Below, piece by piece: positions 1 through 5,713 of a DNA stretch of 6,213 nucleotides. The stretch is taken from contig JAAUYX010000034.1 of assembly GCA_014804905.1 (NCBI GenBank), positions 52,435 through 58,647 of the forward strand. Direction: 5' to 3'. This stretch comes from Desulfovibrio sp. Its GTDB lineage: Bacteria; Desulfobacterota; Desulfovibrionia; Desulfovibrionales; Desulfovibrionaceae. Made by a program: the position numbers and the translations under genes. Position 1 is the stretch's first letter; the number at the start of each line of letters is the position of its first letter. The notes below the pieces were generated by a model. The model did not search any database. It saw only the letters and a program-made list of their open reading frames with translations, and was not told where the DNA came from.

Positions 1-105
1 ACCGACATGGCAGTCAAGATCGCCGTGCTCTCCCTGGCGGGGGCGCTGGTGCTGGCCGTCTGGAATCTCGCGGCCGTGGCCCGCAAACACCAGGGCGGAC
101 GCTGA
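1..105 (+). CDS. C-terminal end of a tiny one-helix membrane protein, probable symporter small accessory protein
   Basis: Frame 1 is open from the window edge to a TGA and gives 34 residues: a hydrophobic helix (about residues 4-26, including IAVLSLAGALVLAV) followed by a basic tail ending RKHQGGR. The start lies outside the window. The TGA overlaps the symporter ATG (tgATG), so the two genes are almost certainly translated together. Very short single-helix proteins directly ahead of sodium:solute symporters are known in Desulfovibrio and relatives and are annotated as symporter small accessory proteins. Length, topology and position all fit, but I recognise the family from memory and context rather than from a search. 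The likely role is helping to fold or stabilise the symporter in the inner membrane. A DUF3311-type symporter partner is the main alternative, though those are usually longer with two helices. Confidence 0.6.
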   Translation, partial: TDMAVKIAVLSLAGALVLAVWNLAAVARKHQGGR

Positions 106-1544
106 TGTTCTTCAATATCTGCATCTGGGCTGCGTATATCGCGGTCTTTGTGTGGCTCGCGCGCAAGGGCCGCGGCCACGACGCCCTGACCGCCGGGCGT
201 GTGGGTTTCGGCATTCAGGCCTTCGCCTATGTGGCGACCTATATTTCCGCCGTGGCCCTCGTGGGCTTCGGCGGCCTCGCTTATGCCTATGGCCTGCAAA
301 TGCTGCTCGTGGCCGCGGGCAATGTGTGGCTGGGCACCTGGATGGTCTACCGCTTCATGGCGTGGCCCACGCGCGTCTGCCAGCGGGCCCTCGGCGCGCG
401 CACGCCCACCCAGCTCATCGCCAAGGGCCATGAGAGCCGGGCCCTCGGCAAGGCGCTGGCCGTGCTTTTCGCCGTCTTTCTCGGCGTTTACGCCTCGGCG
501 GTCATCAAGGGCGCGGCGCTTTTGCTCGCGCAGATTGTGCCCGTGCCCGTGTGGATTCTCATCTGGGCCGTGGCGCTGCTCGTGGGCTTTGCGGTCTTCG
601 TGGGCGGCCTGCGCGGCGTGCTCTATACCGAGGCCATGCAGGGCTTTGTGATGCTGGTGGGCATCTGTATGCTCGTCGGCGCGGTGTTCGTGCAGGTGGG
701 GGGCCCGGCGGCGGGAATTGAAAAACTGGCCGAGCTTCCGCCTACAGGCGCGGTGAACAACGGTTTTGCGGCCCTCTCCGGCGGCGAGATGGGCTGGTTC
801 ATCATTTCGCTCGTCATCGTCACTTCCGTGGCGGTGTGGGCGCAGCCGCAAATGATCCAGCGACATTTCGCACTCGCCTCGCCGCGGCAGGTGGACCGCA
901 TCACGCCCCTCGCCATGCTGGTGCTCACCCTGCTTGTGGGCGGCGCGTATTTTGCCGCGTCGCTCTCGCGGCTCATTTTGCCCGAAGTGAGCTCGCCTGA
1001 CGAAGTGATGCCCATGCTGGTACGGATGCTGCTCCCCAACGCGGGACTGCAACTCTTTGTGCTCGCCATCGTGTCGGCGTCCCTCTCCACAGCCACGGCC
1101 ATCTTCCATATCGCCGTCTCGGCGCTCGCCGAGGATTTGCCGGGCCGCAAGGCCTCGCGCGGCGCGTGGCTCGCGGGCATCATTTTCTGCGTGCTGCTCT
1201 CCGGCGGCTGCGCGCAAATCAAGGGGCAGCTCATCGCCCTGCTCTGCACCACAAGCTGGAGCATCGTGGGCGCGACCGTGCTGGTGCCCTATGTGGCGCT
1301 GGTGCGCTTCGGCAAGCGCTGCCCCGTGGCCGCATGGCTGAGCTGCACGGCGGGCTTCACGGTGTGCATGTTCTGGTATCTCACGGCCAACAAGAGCTTC
1401 AGCATTTTGCCGATCTTCTGGGAAAAGGCGAGCATCATCCCGCCCTTCTTCGTGGGCTTCGCCTTTTCGCTGCTCGGGTGGGCGGTGGGCTGGTATCTTG
1501 CGCGCCATCGCCACTCCGACCATCCCTTCCGCAAGGAGGCCTAG
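105..1544 (+). CDS. Sodium:solute symporter (SSS/SLC5 family), substrate unknown
   Basis: The 479-residue product is almost entirely hydrophobic, with about 12-13 membrane segments as expected for SSS transporters, which import small organic solutes with Na+. Family landmarks are visible: GGLRGVLYTEAMQGFVMLVG (residues 167-186) matches the SSS signature region with its conserved Gln (Q179); QPQMIQRHF (247-255) matches the GQP-type loop of PutP; and LSTATAIFH (327-335) carries the Ser-Thr pair (S328/T329) that aligns with the PutP Na2-site residues S340/T341, followed by ALAEDL. The position of PutP Asp55 in TM2 appears to be Tyr46 here. The start is fixed by the overlap with the upstream stop; its own ribosome site (GGGCGG) is weak, which fits coupling. 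The basic C-terminal tail (RHRHSDHPFRKEA) is probably cytoplasmic. Substrate cannot be read from sequence; amino acid, carboxylate and pantothenate transporters all share this fold. Confidence 0.93.
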   Translation: MFFNICIWAAYIAVFVWLARKGRGHDALTAGRVGFGIQAFAYVATYISAVALVGFGGLAYAYGLQMLLVAAGNVWLGTWMVYRFMAWPTRVCQRALGARTPTQLIAKGHESRALGKALAVLFAVFLGVYASAVIKGAALLLAQIVPVPVWILIWAVALLVGFAVFVGGLRGVLYTEAMQGFVMLVGICMLVGAVFVQVGGPAAGIEKLAELPPTGAVNNGFAALSGGEMGWFIISLVIVTSVAVWAQPQMIQRHFALASPRQVDRITPLAMLVLTLLVGGAYFAASLSRLILPEVSSPDEVMPMLVRMLLPNAGLQLFVLAIVSASLSTATAIFHIAVSALAEDLPGRKASRGAWLAGIIFCVLLSGGCAQIKGQLIALLCTTSWSIVGATVLVPYVALVRFGKRCPVAAWLSCTAGFTVCMFWYLTANKSFSILPIFWEKASIIPPFFVGFAFSLLGWAVGWYLARHRHSDHPFRKEA

Positions 1545-1750
1545 CGGCTTGCGGGACGGGCGTCACGCCCACAAATTTTTCTGCACGGACTTCAGGTTTA
1601 ATAGTCGGCGCATTTCCGGATGCTTCGGGTACTGGTGTCGCAGAGCGCATCTTCGGCACTACACTGGATAAAATCCTCTGTTGAGCCTTTATCCGAACTG
1701 CAACGAAGAATGCATCTCTTCAACTTCTCCGGCGTATCTCGTGCAGCCTC
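1545..1750. other. Intergenic stretch between convergent genes
   Basis: No credible reading frame is seen on either strand. Apart from the weak terminator near its left end, it contains GGATAAA at 1666-1672 and its inverted copy TTTATCC at 1688-1694, separated by 15 bases. This lies beyond the stop of the minus-strand DMT gene, so it could be a 3' hairpin of that transcript, but no T-run follows it on the minus strand. GC content begins to fall here compared with the symporter gene. Confidence 0.5.
1558..1580 (+). terminator. Weak candidate intrinsic terminator after the symporter
   Basis: A five-base-pair stem GGGCG/CGCCC with a TCA loop (1558-1570) starts 13 bases after the symporter stop and is followed by ACAAATTTTT. 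The T-run is displaced from the stem by five bases and the stem is short, so efficiency may be low. It is the only terminator-like element seen before the convergent DMT gene. Confidence 0.35.
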
Positions 1751-2662
1751 TCAGTTTTTTAGTCGTTTTTTTCCATAATTGGTCAAGAGCATTCCCGATA
1801 CTATAAGCAGCATGGCTGCCACCTGTCCCCAGCGCAAGTGATCCACACCCATCAGGATGGCGGCGAGGGCGGCTACAACGGGTGTGAGATATTGGTACAG
1901 CGCCACGAGCATCGAGCCGATAGCCTTGCTCGCGGGCTGCACCAGCAGGTAGGCGAAAAAGGTGGGACAAAGCACAATAAAGGCGATTTCAAGCCAGGGC
2001 ACGAGTTTGTCCGCATCCCAGATAGCCATTGAAGGCAAATCGGGAACCAGAAAGAGGCCCGGCAGCGCGGCAAACAAAAATACCCAGCGCAGAAGAGAAA
2101 TGGGCTTGTACTTTTGCGTGGGCTTCTGCAAAATCACCAGATAAATGGCAAAACAGATGCCGGCGCAGACCGCGAAAAAATCCCCCAGCAAAAAATTATT
2201 CGCATGGCTTGTCCCCGTATGGTCCGTCAAAATCACGAGAGCCGCGCCAATAAAGGAAATGGCAAGCCCTGCATATTCTGTCAGGTCAGGCCTGCGGTGC
2301 AGGAAGATAACTTCAATCAGCATGACGAATGCGGGCTGCAAGGTCATTATTATCGCAATATCAATGGCGCTCCCATAATCAAGGGCGATCACGAAGAGAT
2401 AGATGCAGCCGAAAAGACCAAGCGCGCCGCCAATGATGATTTTTAAAAAATCCTGCTTTTCAATCTTGTCCGTCCTGATGAAAAAAGAGCTCAGCCAGAA
2501 CAGCAGGCAACCGCCTAAAACCCGGAAGGCGGCCACTCCTTCTGAACTCATAAAATCGGGGATCAAGGCCTTGGTAAAAGGATAATTCACCCCCCAGAAA
2601 ATGGTGGCGGTCAAGATACAGGCATTCCCAAAAAGTATATTTCCCAGCGAGTTTTTGGTCAT
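1751..2662 (-). CDS. EamA-domain drug/metabolite (DMT superfamily) transporter
   Basis: The 303-residue product has about ten membrane helices made of two EamA repeats, the usual size and architecture of this exporter family. It begins with an ATIFWGVNYPFTKALI segment typical of the first EamA helix (FWG-N-PFTK). Other family-like stretches are SAIDIAIIMTLQPAFVMLIE in the middle of repeat one and SKAIGSMLVALYQYLTPVVA in repeat two, ending in the basic tail YGKKRLKN. I chose the ATG at 2662 rather than an upstream one (frame open to 2824) because AAAAGGTGA lies seven bases before it and the preceding 54 residues are not membrane-like. It probably exports an amino acid or other small metabolite at the inner membrane; the substrate is not predictable. 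Base composition is clearly lower in GC than both flanks (26 of 60 in line 2341-2400, against 40 of 60 in symporter line 541-600), suggesting transfer. From memory the protein resembles Bacteroidota EamA proteins. Confidence 0.9.
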   Translation of the reverse strand: MTKNSLGNILFGNACILTATIFWGVNYPFTKALIPDFMSSEGVAAFRVLGGCLLFWLSSFFIRTDKIEKQDFLKIIIGGALGLFGCIYLFVIALDYGSAIDIAIIMTLQPAFVMLIEVIFLHRRPDLTEYAGLAISFIGAALVILTDHTGTSHANNFLLGDFFAVCAGICFAIYLVILQKPTQKYKPISLLRWVFLFAALPGLFLVPDLPSMAIWDADKLVPWLEIAFIVLCPTFFAYLLVQPASKAIGSMLVALYQYLTPVVAALAAILMGVDHLRWGQVAAMLLIVSGMLLTNYGKKRLKN

Positions 2663-2665
2663 TGC

Positions 2666-2675
2666 GTCACCTTTT
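2666..2675 (-). promoter_or_regulatory. Ribosome binding site that sets the DMT transporter start
   Basis: Read on the minus strand, AAAAGGTGAC ends three bases before the ATG at 2662, with the AGG core seven bases from it. This supports that ATG over the upstream in-frame starts, none of which leads into membrane-type sequence at once. Confidence 0.7.
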
Positions 2676-2685
2676 GATAAGCCGG

Positions 2686-2733
2686 AGTTGGTGCCAACTA
2701 TTTTTAAGAGGGGTGGGCGGCTTCTCCTGTCAG
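2686..2733 (-). promoter_or_regulatory. Putative promoter region with operator-like inverted repeat for the DMT gene
   Basis: AGTTGG-TG-CCAACT (2686-2699) is an inverted repeat with six-base arms and a two-base centre, 24 bases upstream of the start codon. Directly upstream on the minus strand lies the AT-rich stretch CTTAAAAATA, which could hold a -10 box, and CTGACA at 2733-2728, a five-of-six match to a -35 box. The spacing is poor: about 18 bases to the weak hexamer TCTTAA, or 20 or more to the better ones. The repeat is placed where a repressor would overlap the transcription start. No regulator gene is in the window. Confidence 0.3.
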
Positions 2734-2795
2734 AAGCCTGCCTGTCCTGACGCGAATGCCGTTGCATACCGCCATTTCCCGCAGATGTTAACAGC

Positions 2796-2826
2796 AAGTG
2801 CAAAACAGCTTCAGGAAACTGCACTT
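2796..2826. repeat. Inverted repeat AAGTGCA ... TGCACTT
   Basis: Seven-base arms (2796-2802 and 2820-2826) are separated by 17 bases in the region upstream of the DMT gene. Further GTGCA copies follow at 2845-2849 and 2868-2872. The function is unknown; it may be a protein binding site or a hairpin. Confidence 0.45.
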
Positions 2827-2860
2827 CGGCGGCTCATGTAACATGTGCATCACGTTTGCC

Positions 2861-2914
2861 CCTTGCGGTGCACCCGATACTGGGAATGGACGGGTATCCG
2901 GGCCTGGCGCAAGG
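2861..2914. repeat. Long two-part hairpin
   Basis: CCTTGCG (2861-2867) pairs with CGCAAGG (2908-2914). Inside it, CCCGATAC (2873-2880) pairs with GTATC and GGG (2894-2902) around one bulged C. A five-by-five internal loop separates the two helices and the end loop has 13 bases. This is the most elaborate fold in the gene-free region and would form from either strand. Confidence 0.55.
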
Positions 2915-3120
2915 AAGCGCTGAGGGGGAAGTTCCCGGTCTTTGCATGGCCGGTTCTCTATGGGGGGAGGCGGAGCACAGCGCGGCCCCTCCCCTCTTGG
3001 GCGAGACACGGGGATGACCTTGAGTTCTCAAGGAGACAGGGGCCGAGGGACAAGTTCTCCGGGGCGTCACGCTTTCACGGAGTACCGCCGGGCTGCTGCG
3101 TCGAGCAGCGTGTGGGTCGA

Positions 3121-3148
3121 TGGCAACTGCATACATCCCTTGTTGCCA
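3121..3148. repeat. Hairpin TGGCAAC ... GTTGCCA
   Basis: Perfect seven-base arms (3121-3127 and 3142-3148) flank a 14-base loop. It lies within the gene-free region and is one of the stems that suggest a structured transcript. Confidence 0.5.
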
Positions 3149-3203
3149 AAGATTCGCGGGGACATGATATTTTTCTGGACGCCGTCCCTCCATTTGGGCC
3201 CGT

Positions 3204-3230
3204 GCCGTCTCCACTACGGTCATTTTTTTT
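3204..3230 (+). terminator. Weak stem followed by eight T
   Basis: GCCGT (3204-3208) pairs with ACGGT (3216-3220, one G-T wobble), followed by CA and TTTTTTTT. The stem is short but the T-run is strong. It could be an early stop for a + strand transcript upstream of the clearer terminator at 3288-3322. Confidence 0.3.
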
Positions 3231-3287
3231 GCGAATTGTCTGTTATACGCCACATCCCGTAGGACACCACGGGCCAAAAAACTTAGT

Positions 3288-3322
3288 CCCGCAAGGATTT
3301 TCAGACCTTACGGGCCTTTTTT
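3288..3322 (+). terminator. Intrinsic terminator, possibly bidirectional
   Basis: CCCGCAAGG (3288-3296) pairs with CCTTACGGG (3306-3314) with one C-A mismatch and a nine-base loop, followed by CC and six T. On the other strand the same hairpin is followed, after six bases, by six T (the A-run at 3276-3281), so it may also stop transcripts leaving the lipoprotein gene. The + orientation is the stronger one, yet no recognised + gene precedes it. Confidence 0.6.
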
Positions 3323-3342
3323 ACTTGGATTTTTTTCCCACA

Positions 3343-3369
3343 AGAAGGGGAGCCCGCGGCTCCCCTTCT
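3343..3369 (-). terminator. Strong hairpin after the lipoprotein gene
   Basis: A perfect 12-base-pair stem, AGAAGGGGAGCC (3343-3354) against GGCTCCCCTTCT (3358-3369), has a three-base loop and lies 60 bases past the lipoprotein stop. On the minus strand it is followed by TGTGGG, so the only T-rich tail is the TTCTT formed by the stem end itself. It probably terminates or protects the 3' end of that mRNA, perhaps together with the hairpin at 3288-3322. Confidence 0.55.
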
Positions 3370-3428
3370 CACTGCTGTTTCCCCTCCAAGAGTGGGGCTG
3401 TACGCGCCTCGCGAAGCGGCGGCAGCGC

Positions 3429-4196
3429 CTAATCCAGGTCATAGATGTCATACTTGGAGGCGGTGCCGAGGAAATTCTGCCCCATGTATTGCCAGCGGAC
3501 GCCCTGGATATAACCCGTCTGGAGGCCAGCGAGATTTTGCGGCGCAACGCCCACCGCAAAAGCGTCCCGCGCGCGCTGTTCAAAGGCGGCCAGCAGGTCC
3601 CCCTGGCCGTAGGGCAGCGCCGAGAGCGACACGATGCCTTCGGGCAGCGGTTCACGGTATTCCATGATAATCTTGTCGTCATTGAAATTGAAGCGCGCTG
3701 CGAAATAACGGGCCATCCAGAGTTGCGGCGTGCCGTCGGGATGCATGGCCGTCACAAGGCCGCTGAAGGGGTCGCGGGATGGGTCAACGATATAGGTGCA
3801 CGCCTGGTAGGTCACGCCGCCGAACACTTCCGTGCCCACGTCCACGCTTTGGAAATGCGGCGAGATGCTGTCCCAGTACCAGCCCTGGGGCACCGCCGCT
3901 TGGGCAACGATGGCGAGCGGCGAGAGGCCGCCCTGGCCGTAGACGGCGAGCCACATCTGGATGGGGAGCCCGCCCAGCATGTCGCTCCACACAAGGCTTG
4001 CCGAGCCGCGGCCCGCCGTGAGCAGGGGCATGTTCACGGCCTCGACGGCAATGTCCGGCCGGGCGGTGGAAACATAGGCAGACCCGAGGATGCCTCGTTG
4101 CAGGGCGCCCCCCCTGCACCCCATGAGGGCCGCCACAAGGATGACGGACAGAATCAGGGCAATTCGTGGCAAACGGCGCGGAACCGCGTTTTTCAT
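3429..4196 (-). CDS. Predicted lipoprotein of unknown function (possibly DUF4851-like)
   Basis: From the chosen start the product has 255 residues. It opens with a lipoprotein signal: MKN, a basic PRRLPR stretch, a hydrophobic core, then LMGC with the acylated Cys at residue 27. It should therefore be exported and anchored in a membrane facing the periplasm or cell surface; Arg at +2 does not suggest retention in the inner membrane. The mature part is soluble and rich in aromatic residues and short beta-type segments (for example LPIQMWLAVYGQGG and VPQGWYWDSISPHF), ending in acidic YDIYDLD. There is no catalytic motif I recognise. I recall an uncharacterised Desulfovibrio family of about this size, DUF4851, and suspect membership. 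Three ATG codons in a row (4202, 4199, 4196) precede the gene; the last is seven bases from GAGAGGG and is preferred. The frame stays open upstream to 4280, but that part is cysteine-rich and precedes the signal peptide. Confidence 0.85.
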   Translation of the reverse strand: MKNAVPRRLPRIALILSVILVAALMGCRGGALQRGILGSAYVSTARPDIAVEAVNMPLLTAGRGSASLVWSDMLGGLPIQMWLAVYGQGGLSPLAIVAQAAVPQGWYWDSISPHFQSVDVGTEVFGGVTYQACTYIVDPSRDPFSGLVTAMHPDGTPQLWMARYFAARFNFNDDKIIMEYREPLPEGIVSLSALPYGQGDLLAAFEQRARDAFAVGVAPQNLAGLQTGYIQGVRWQYMGQNFLGTASKYDIYDLD

Positions 4197-4255
4197 CATC
4201 ATTCCCTCTCTTTCTTCGCCAAGATGGCAGCCAGCGCAACGCAGGCCGCAAGTCG

Positions 4256-4285
4256 AACATATGCCAAGGCGCGACGCCATGCAAA
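4256..4285 (-). promoter_or_regulatory. Candidate promoter for the lipoprotein gene
   Basis: On the minus strand, TTTGCA (4285-4280) and TATGTT (4261-4256) each match four of six sigma-70 consensus bases with an 18-base spacer. This would give a leader of roughly 50 bases before the ATG at 4196. Confidence 0.35.
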
Positions 4286-4310
4286 TCCGGCGGAAGCTTC
4301 CGAAAAGACA

Positions 4311-4339
4311 TTGGAAAACCGGCGCGAAGGCGCTATGCT
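4311..4339 (+). promoter_or_regulatory. Candidate promoter for the CLC gene
   Basis: TTGGAA (4311-4316) and TATGCT (4334-4339) each match four of six sigma-70 consensus bases and are exactly 17 bases apart. Transcription from here would leave a leader of about 60 bases before the CLC start. It stands back to back with the lipoprotein promoter candidate. Confidence 0.45.
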
Positions 4340-4405
4340 TGGCTTGGCGTTTGCCACGACCAGGCGGCGCTGCACCGGCACGACAACCAGGGCGGAGAGT
4401 GGCTC

Positions 4406-5713
4406 ATGAAGGGCGCATCCTTTTTTCAGCGCATCGGCGGCCTGCTGTATTTTCCCGCTTCTCCGGGGACCACTCCCGGCGGCGAGACCCGTCTTGCTCT
4501 TTGGGGGCTCGTCATCGGGCTGCTCTCGGGGAGCATCATCTCTGTTTTCCGCATCACCACCAGCAATGCCTTTCATGCCGTCGGCCAGTGGTTCCGGGCC
4601 AATGCCGCTGACCCGCTCCAGTGCTGCCTGTGGCTCATCCCCGCCGTTATTGCGGCCCTTATTACCGGCTGGCTGATACGTAATCCGGCCATCCGCTCGG
4701 GTGGCGCCTCCTGGATTTCGCAGTCCATCGCCGCGCCGCAAAAAGGCGTCTGGTGGCGCATCCTCGCGCCCAAGTTCATCGGCACCTGGCTCGTCATGGC
4801 CTGTGGCCTTTCCGTGGGCCGGGAGGGGCCCTGCATCCAGATGGGCGCTTCCACCGCGCTCGGCCTTGCGCGCATGGACGGCGGGGGCGACGCGGCCACC
4901 CACGCGGCCAAGCGCCGGATGCTTGTCCTCTGCGGATGCGCGGCCGGGCTTGCCGCGGCCTTCAGCGCACCCTTCGCGGGCATTTTCTATGTGCTCGAGG
5001 TGATGAAGGAAAGGATTTCCCGCAACCTGCTTATCCTCATGCTGGGCGCGGCTCTCGGTGTGTATCTCTCCTGCACCGGCATCTTCGGACTGGGCCTCAT
5101 GCTGCCCCTCCAGGGCGGCAGCAACCTCGCCGAGCTTCCCTTCATCTGGAACGGCGCCCTTGTGGGCCTGGGTGCGGGCTTTGTGGGTATCCTCTATGCC
5201 GGGCTGCTCAGGCGTTCGCTGGCGCTCTATGGCCGGGCGCGCCACTTTCCCGTCTTTTTGCGGCCGCTGCTTCCCTTCCTCGCGGCCGCGCTCATGCTCT
5301 ATATCTATCCCCAGACCACGGGCGAGGGACTTTCCATTTTCCATTTGCTCGAATCCGGCGGCCTGGTCTCGGCGCTGCTGGTATTCCTGTGCGTCAAGCT
5401 CCTGTTTACGGCCTTTTGCTACGGCTCGGGCATTCCCGCGGGGGTCATGGTCCCGGTGCTCGCGCTGGGCGGCGTCGCGGGCGGGCTGTGCGCCTGGGCC
5501 CTCGCGGCCGCGGGCATCGCCGGGGGCGGGGGCATGGCGGCCTTCATGGCCATGGGCATGGCCAGCGCCTTCACCGCCGCCGAGCACGCGCCGCTGACGG
5601 GCATCGTCCTCGTTCTGGAAATGACGGGCACCTATGCGGCAACGCCGGGACTTTTGCTGGCCGCGGGCGCTGCCATGCTGCTTGCGCGGCTCGTCCGGTC
5701 TCGGCCTGTCTAG
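4406..5713 (+). CDS. CLC-family chloride channel or anion transporter, without CBS domains
   Basis: The 435-residue product covers the CLC membrane core and ends just after the last helix, so it lacks the cytoplasmic CBS pair. GREGPCIQMGA (138-148) contains the gating glutamate E140. GSGIPAGVMVP (340-350) is the helix-N anion motif, with Met348 where GxFxP has Phe. Tyr410 in EMTGTYAATP matches the central tyrosine (E. coli Y445). The first selectivity motif, usually GSGIP, reads SGGAS (98-102), so the central serine is lost. FSAPFAGIFYVLEVM (186-200) keeps one glutamate (E198), but Val199 stands where exchangers have the internal proton glutamate (E. coli E203), as in CLC channels. The protein should move Cl- or another anion across the inner membrane; channel or exchanger cannot be decided. 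I chose the ATG at 4406 because GGAG lies eight bases upstream; the frame is open from 4166 but that extension is not membrane-like and overlaps the lipoprotein gene. Confidence 0.92.
   Translation: MKGASFFQRIGGLLYFPASPGTTPGGETRLALWGLVIGLLSGSIISVFRITTSNAFHAVGQWFRANAADPLQCCLWLIPAVIAALITGWLIRNPAIRSGGASWISQSIAAPQKGVWWRILAPKFIGTWLVMACGLSVGREGPCIQMGASTALGLARMDGGGDAATHAAKRRMLVLCGCAAGLAAAFSAPFAGIFYVLEVMKERISRNLLILMLGAALGVYLSCTGIFGLGLMLPLQGGSNLAELPFIWNGALVGLGAGFVGILYAGLLRRSLALYGRARHFPVFLRPLLPFLAAALMLYIYPQTTGEGLSIFHLLESGGLVSALLVFLCVKLLFTAFCYGSGIPAGVMVPVLALGGVAGGLCAWALAAAGIAGGGGMAAFMAMGMASAFTAAEHAPLTGIVLVLEMTGTYAATPGLLLAAGAAMLLARLVRSRPV

Larger units (their letters stand above)
2850..3322 (+). ncRNA. 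Possible structured non-coding RNA ending at a hairpin with a T-run
   Basis: This stretch lacks a convincing gene but contains many hairpins that would form in a + strand transcript. They are a two-part stem at 2861-2914, GGGGAGG/CCTCCCC at 2964-2994, CCTTGAG/CTCAAGG at 3018-3033, GCTGCT/AGCAGC at 3092-3109, TGGCAAC/GTTGCCA at 3121-3148, a weak stem before eight T at 3204-3230, and a hairpin terminator at 3288-3322. A terminator facing + makes sense only if something upstream is transcribed on that strand, and no + gene lies there. I compared it by eye with RNase P RNA, tmRNA, SRP RNA, 6S RNA and common riboswitches and recognised none. I found no clear + promoter, so the 5' end is a guess. 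It could instead be unselected GC-rich spacer. Confidence 0.25.
2663..3428. other. 766-base gene-free region between the DMT and lipoprotein genes
   Basis: Reading frames are open for long distances by chance in this GC-rich DNA, but none has a ribosome site, a plausible protein composition or a family resemblance. The longest (+ strand, about 2845-3432) runs straight through two hairpin terminators. Contents in order: DMT leader and operator-like repeat (to about 2733), TGCAC repeats (2796-2873), a hairpin-rich section (2861-3148), a T-run hairpin (3204-3230), a terminator (3288-3322) and the lipoprotein 3' hairpin (3343-3369). Confidence 0.65.
4197..4405. other. Divergent intergenic region
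   Basis: These 209 bases separate the lipoprotein and CLC start codons, which face away from each other. They contain one candidate promoter per strand and the ribosome sites GAGAGGG (minus) and GGAGAG (plus). Shared control of the two genes is possible, but no clear operator repeat is seen. Confidence 0.6.

Noticed and set aside
2681..2696. Sigma-54-like promoter on the minus strand (TGGCAC followed by GGC)
   Set aside because: The -12 GC is one base too far from the -24 GG, and a start from it would fall in the ribosome site of the DMT gene.
1590..2830. Insertion sequence or genomic island carrying the DMT gene
   Set aside because: No transposase, terminal inverted repeats or flanking direct repeats could be found; only base composition points to transfer.
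2834..3277. A 147-codon minus-strand frame whose first 50 residues look fairly natural
   Set aside because: No ribosome site precedes the possible starts and the remainder reads like random GC-rich translation. I cannot support it as a gene or a pseudogene.
2850..3330. RNase P RNA, tmRNA, SRP RNA, 6S RNA or a common riboswitch in the gene-free region
   Set aside because: The conserved sequence blocks I know for these RNAs were not found on either strand; only generic hairpins are present.
2845..3432. A 195-codon open frame on the + strand filling the gap between the DMT and lipoprotein genes
   Set aside because: It runs through two hairpin terminators and the 3' hairpin of the lipoprotein gene, has no ribosome site, and its translation is rich in Arg, Pro, Trp and Cys with no domain-like pattern. 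Long chance frames are common in GC-rich DNA.
4166..4405. N-terminal extension of the CLC protein
   Set aside because: It would overlap the lipoprotein signal region, is not hydrophobic, and the ATG at 4406 has a good ribosome site followed at once by CLC-like sequence.
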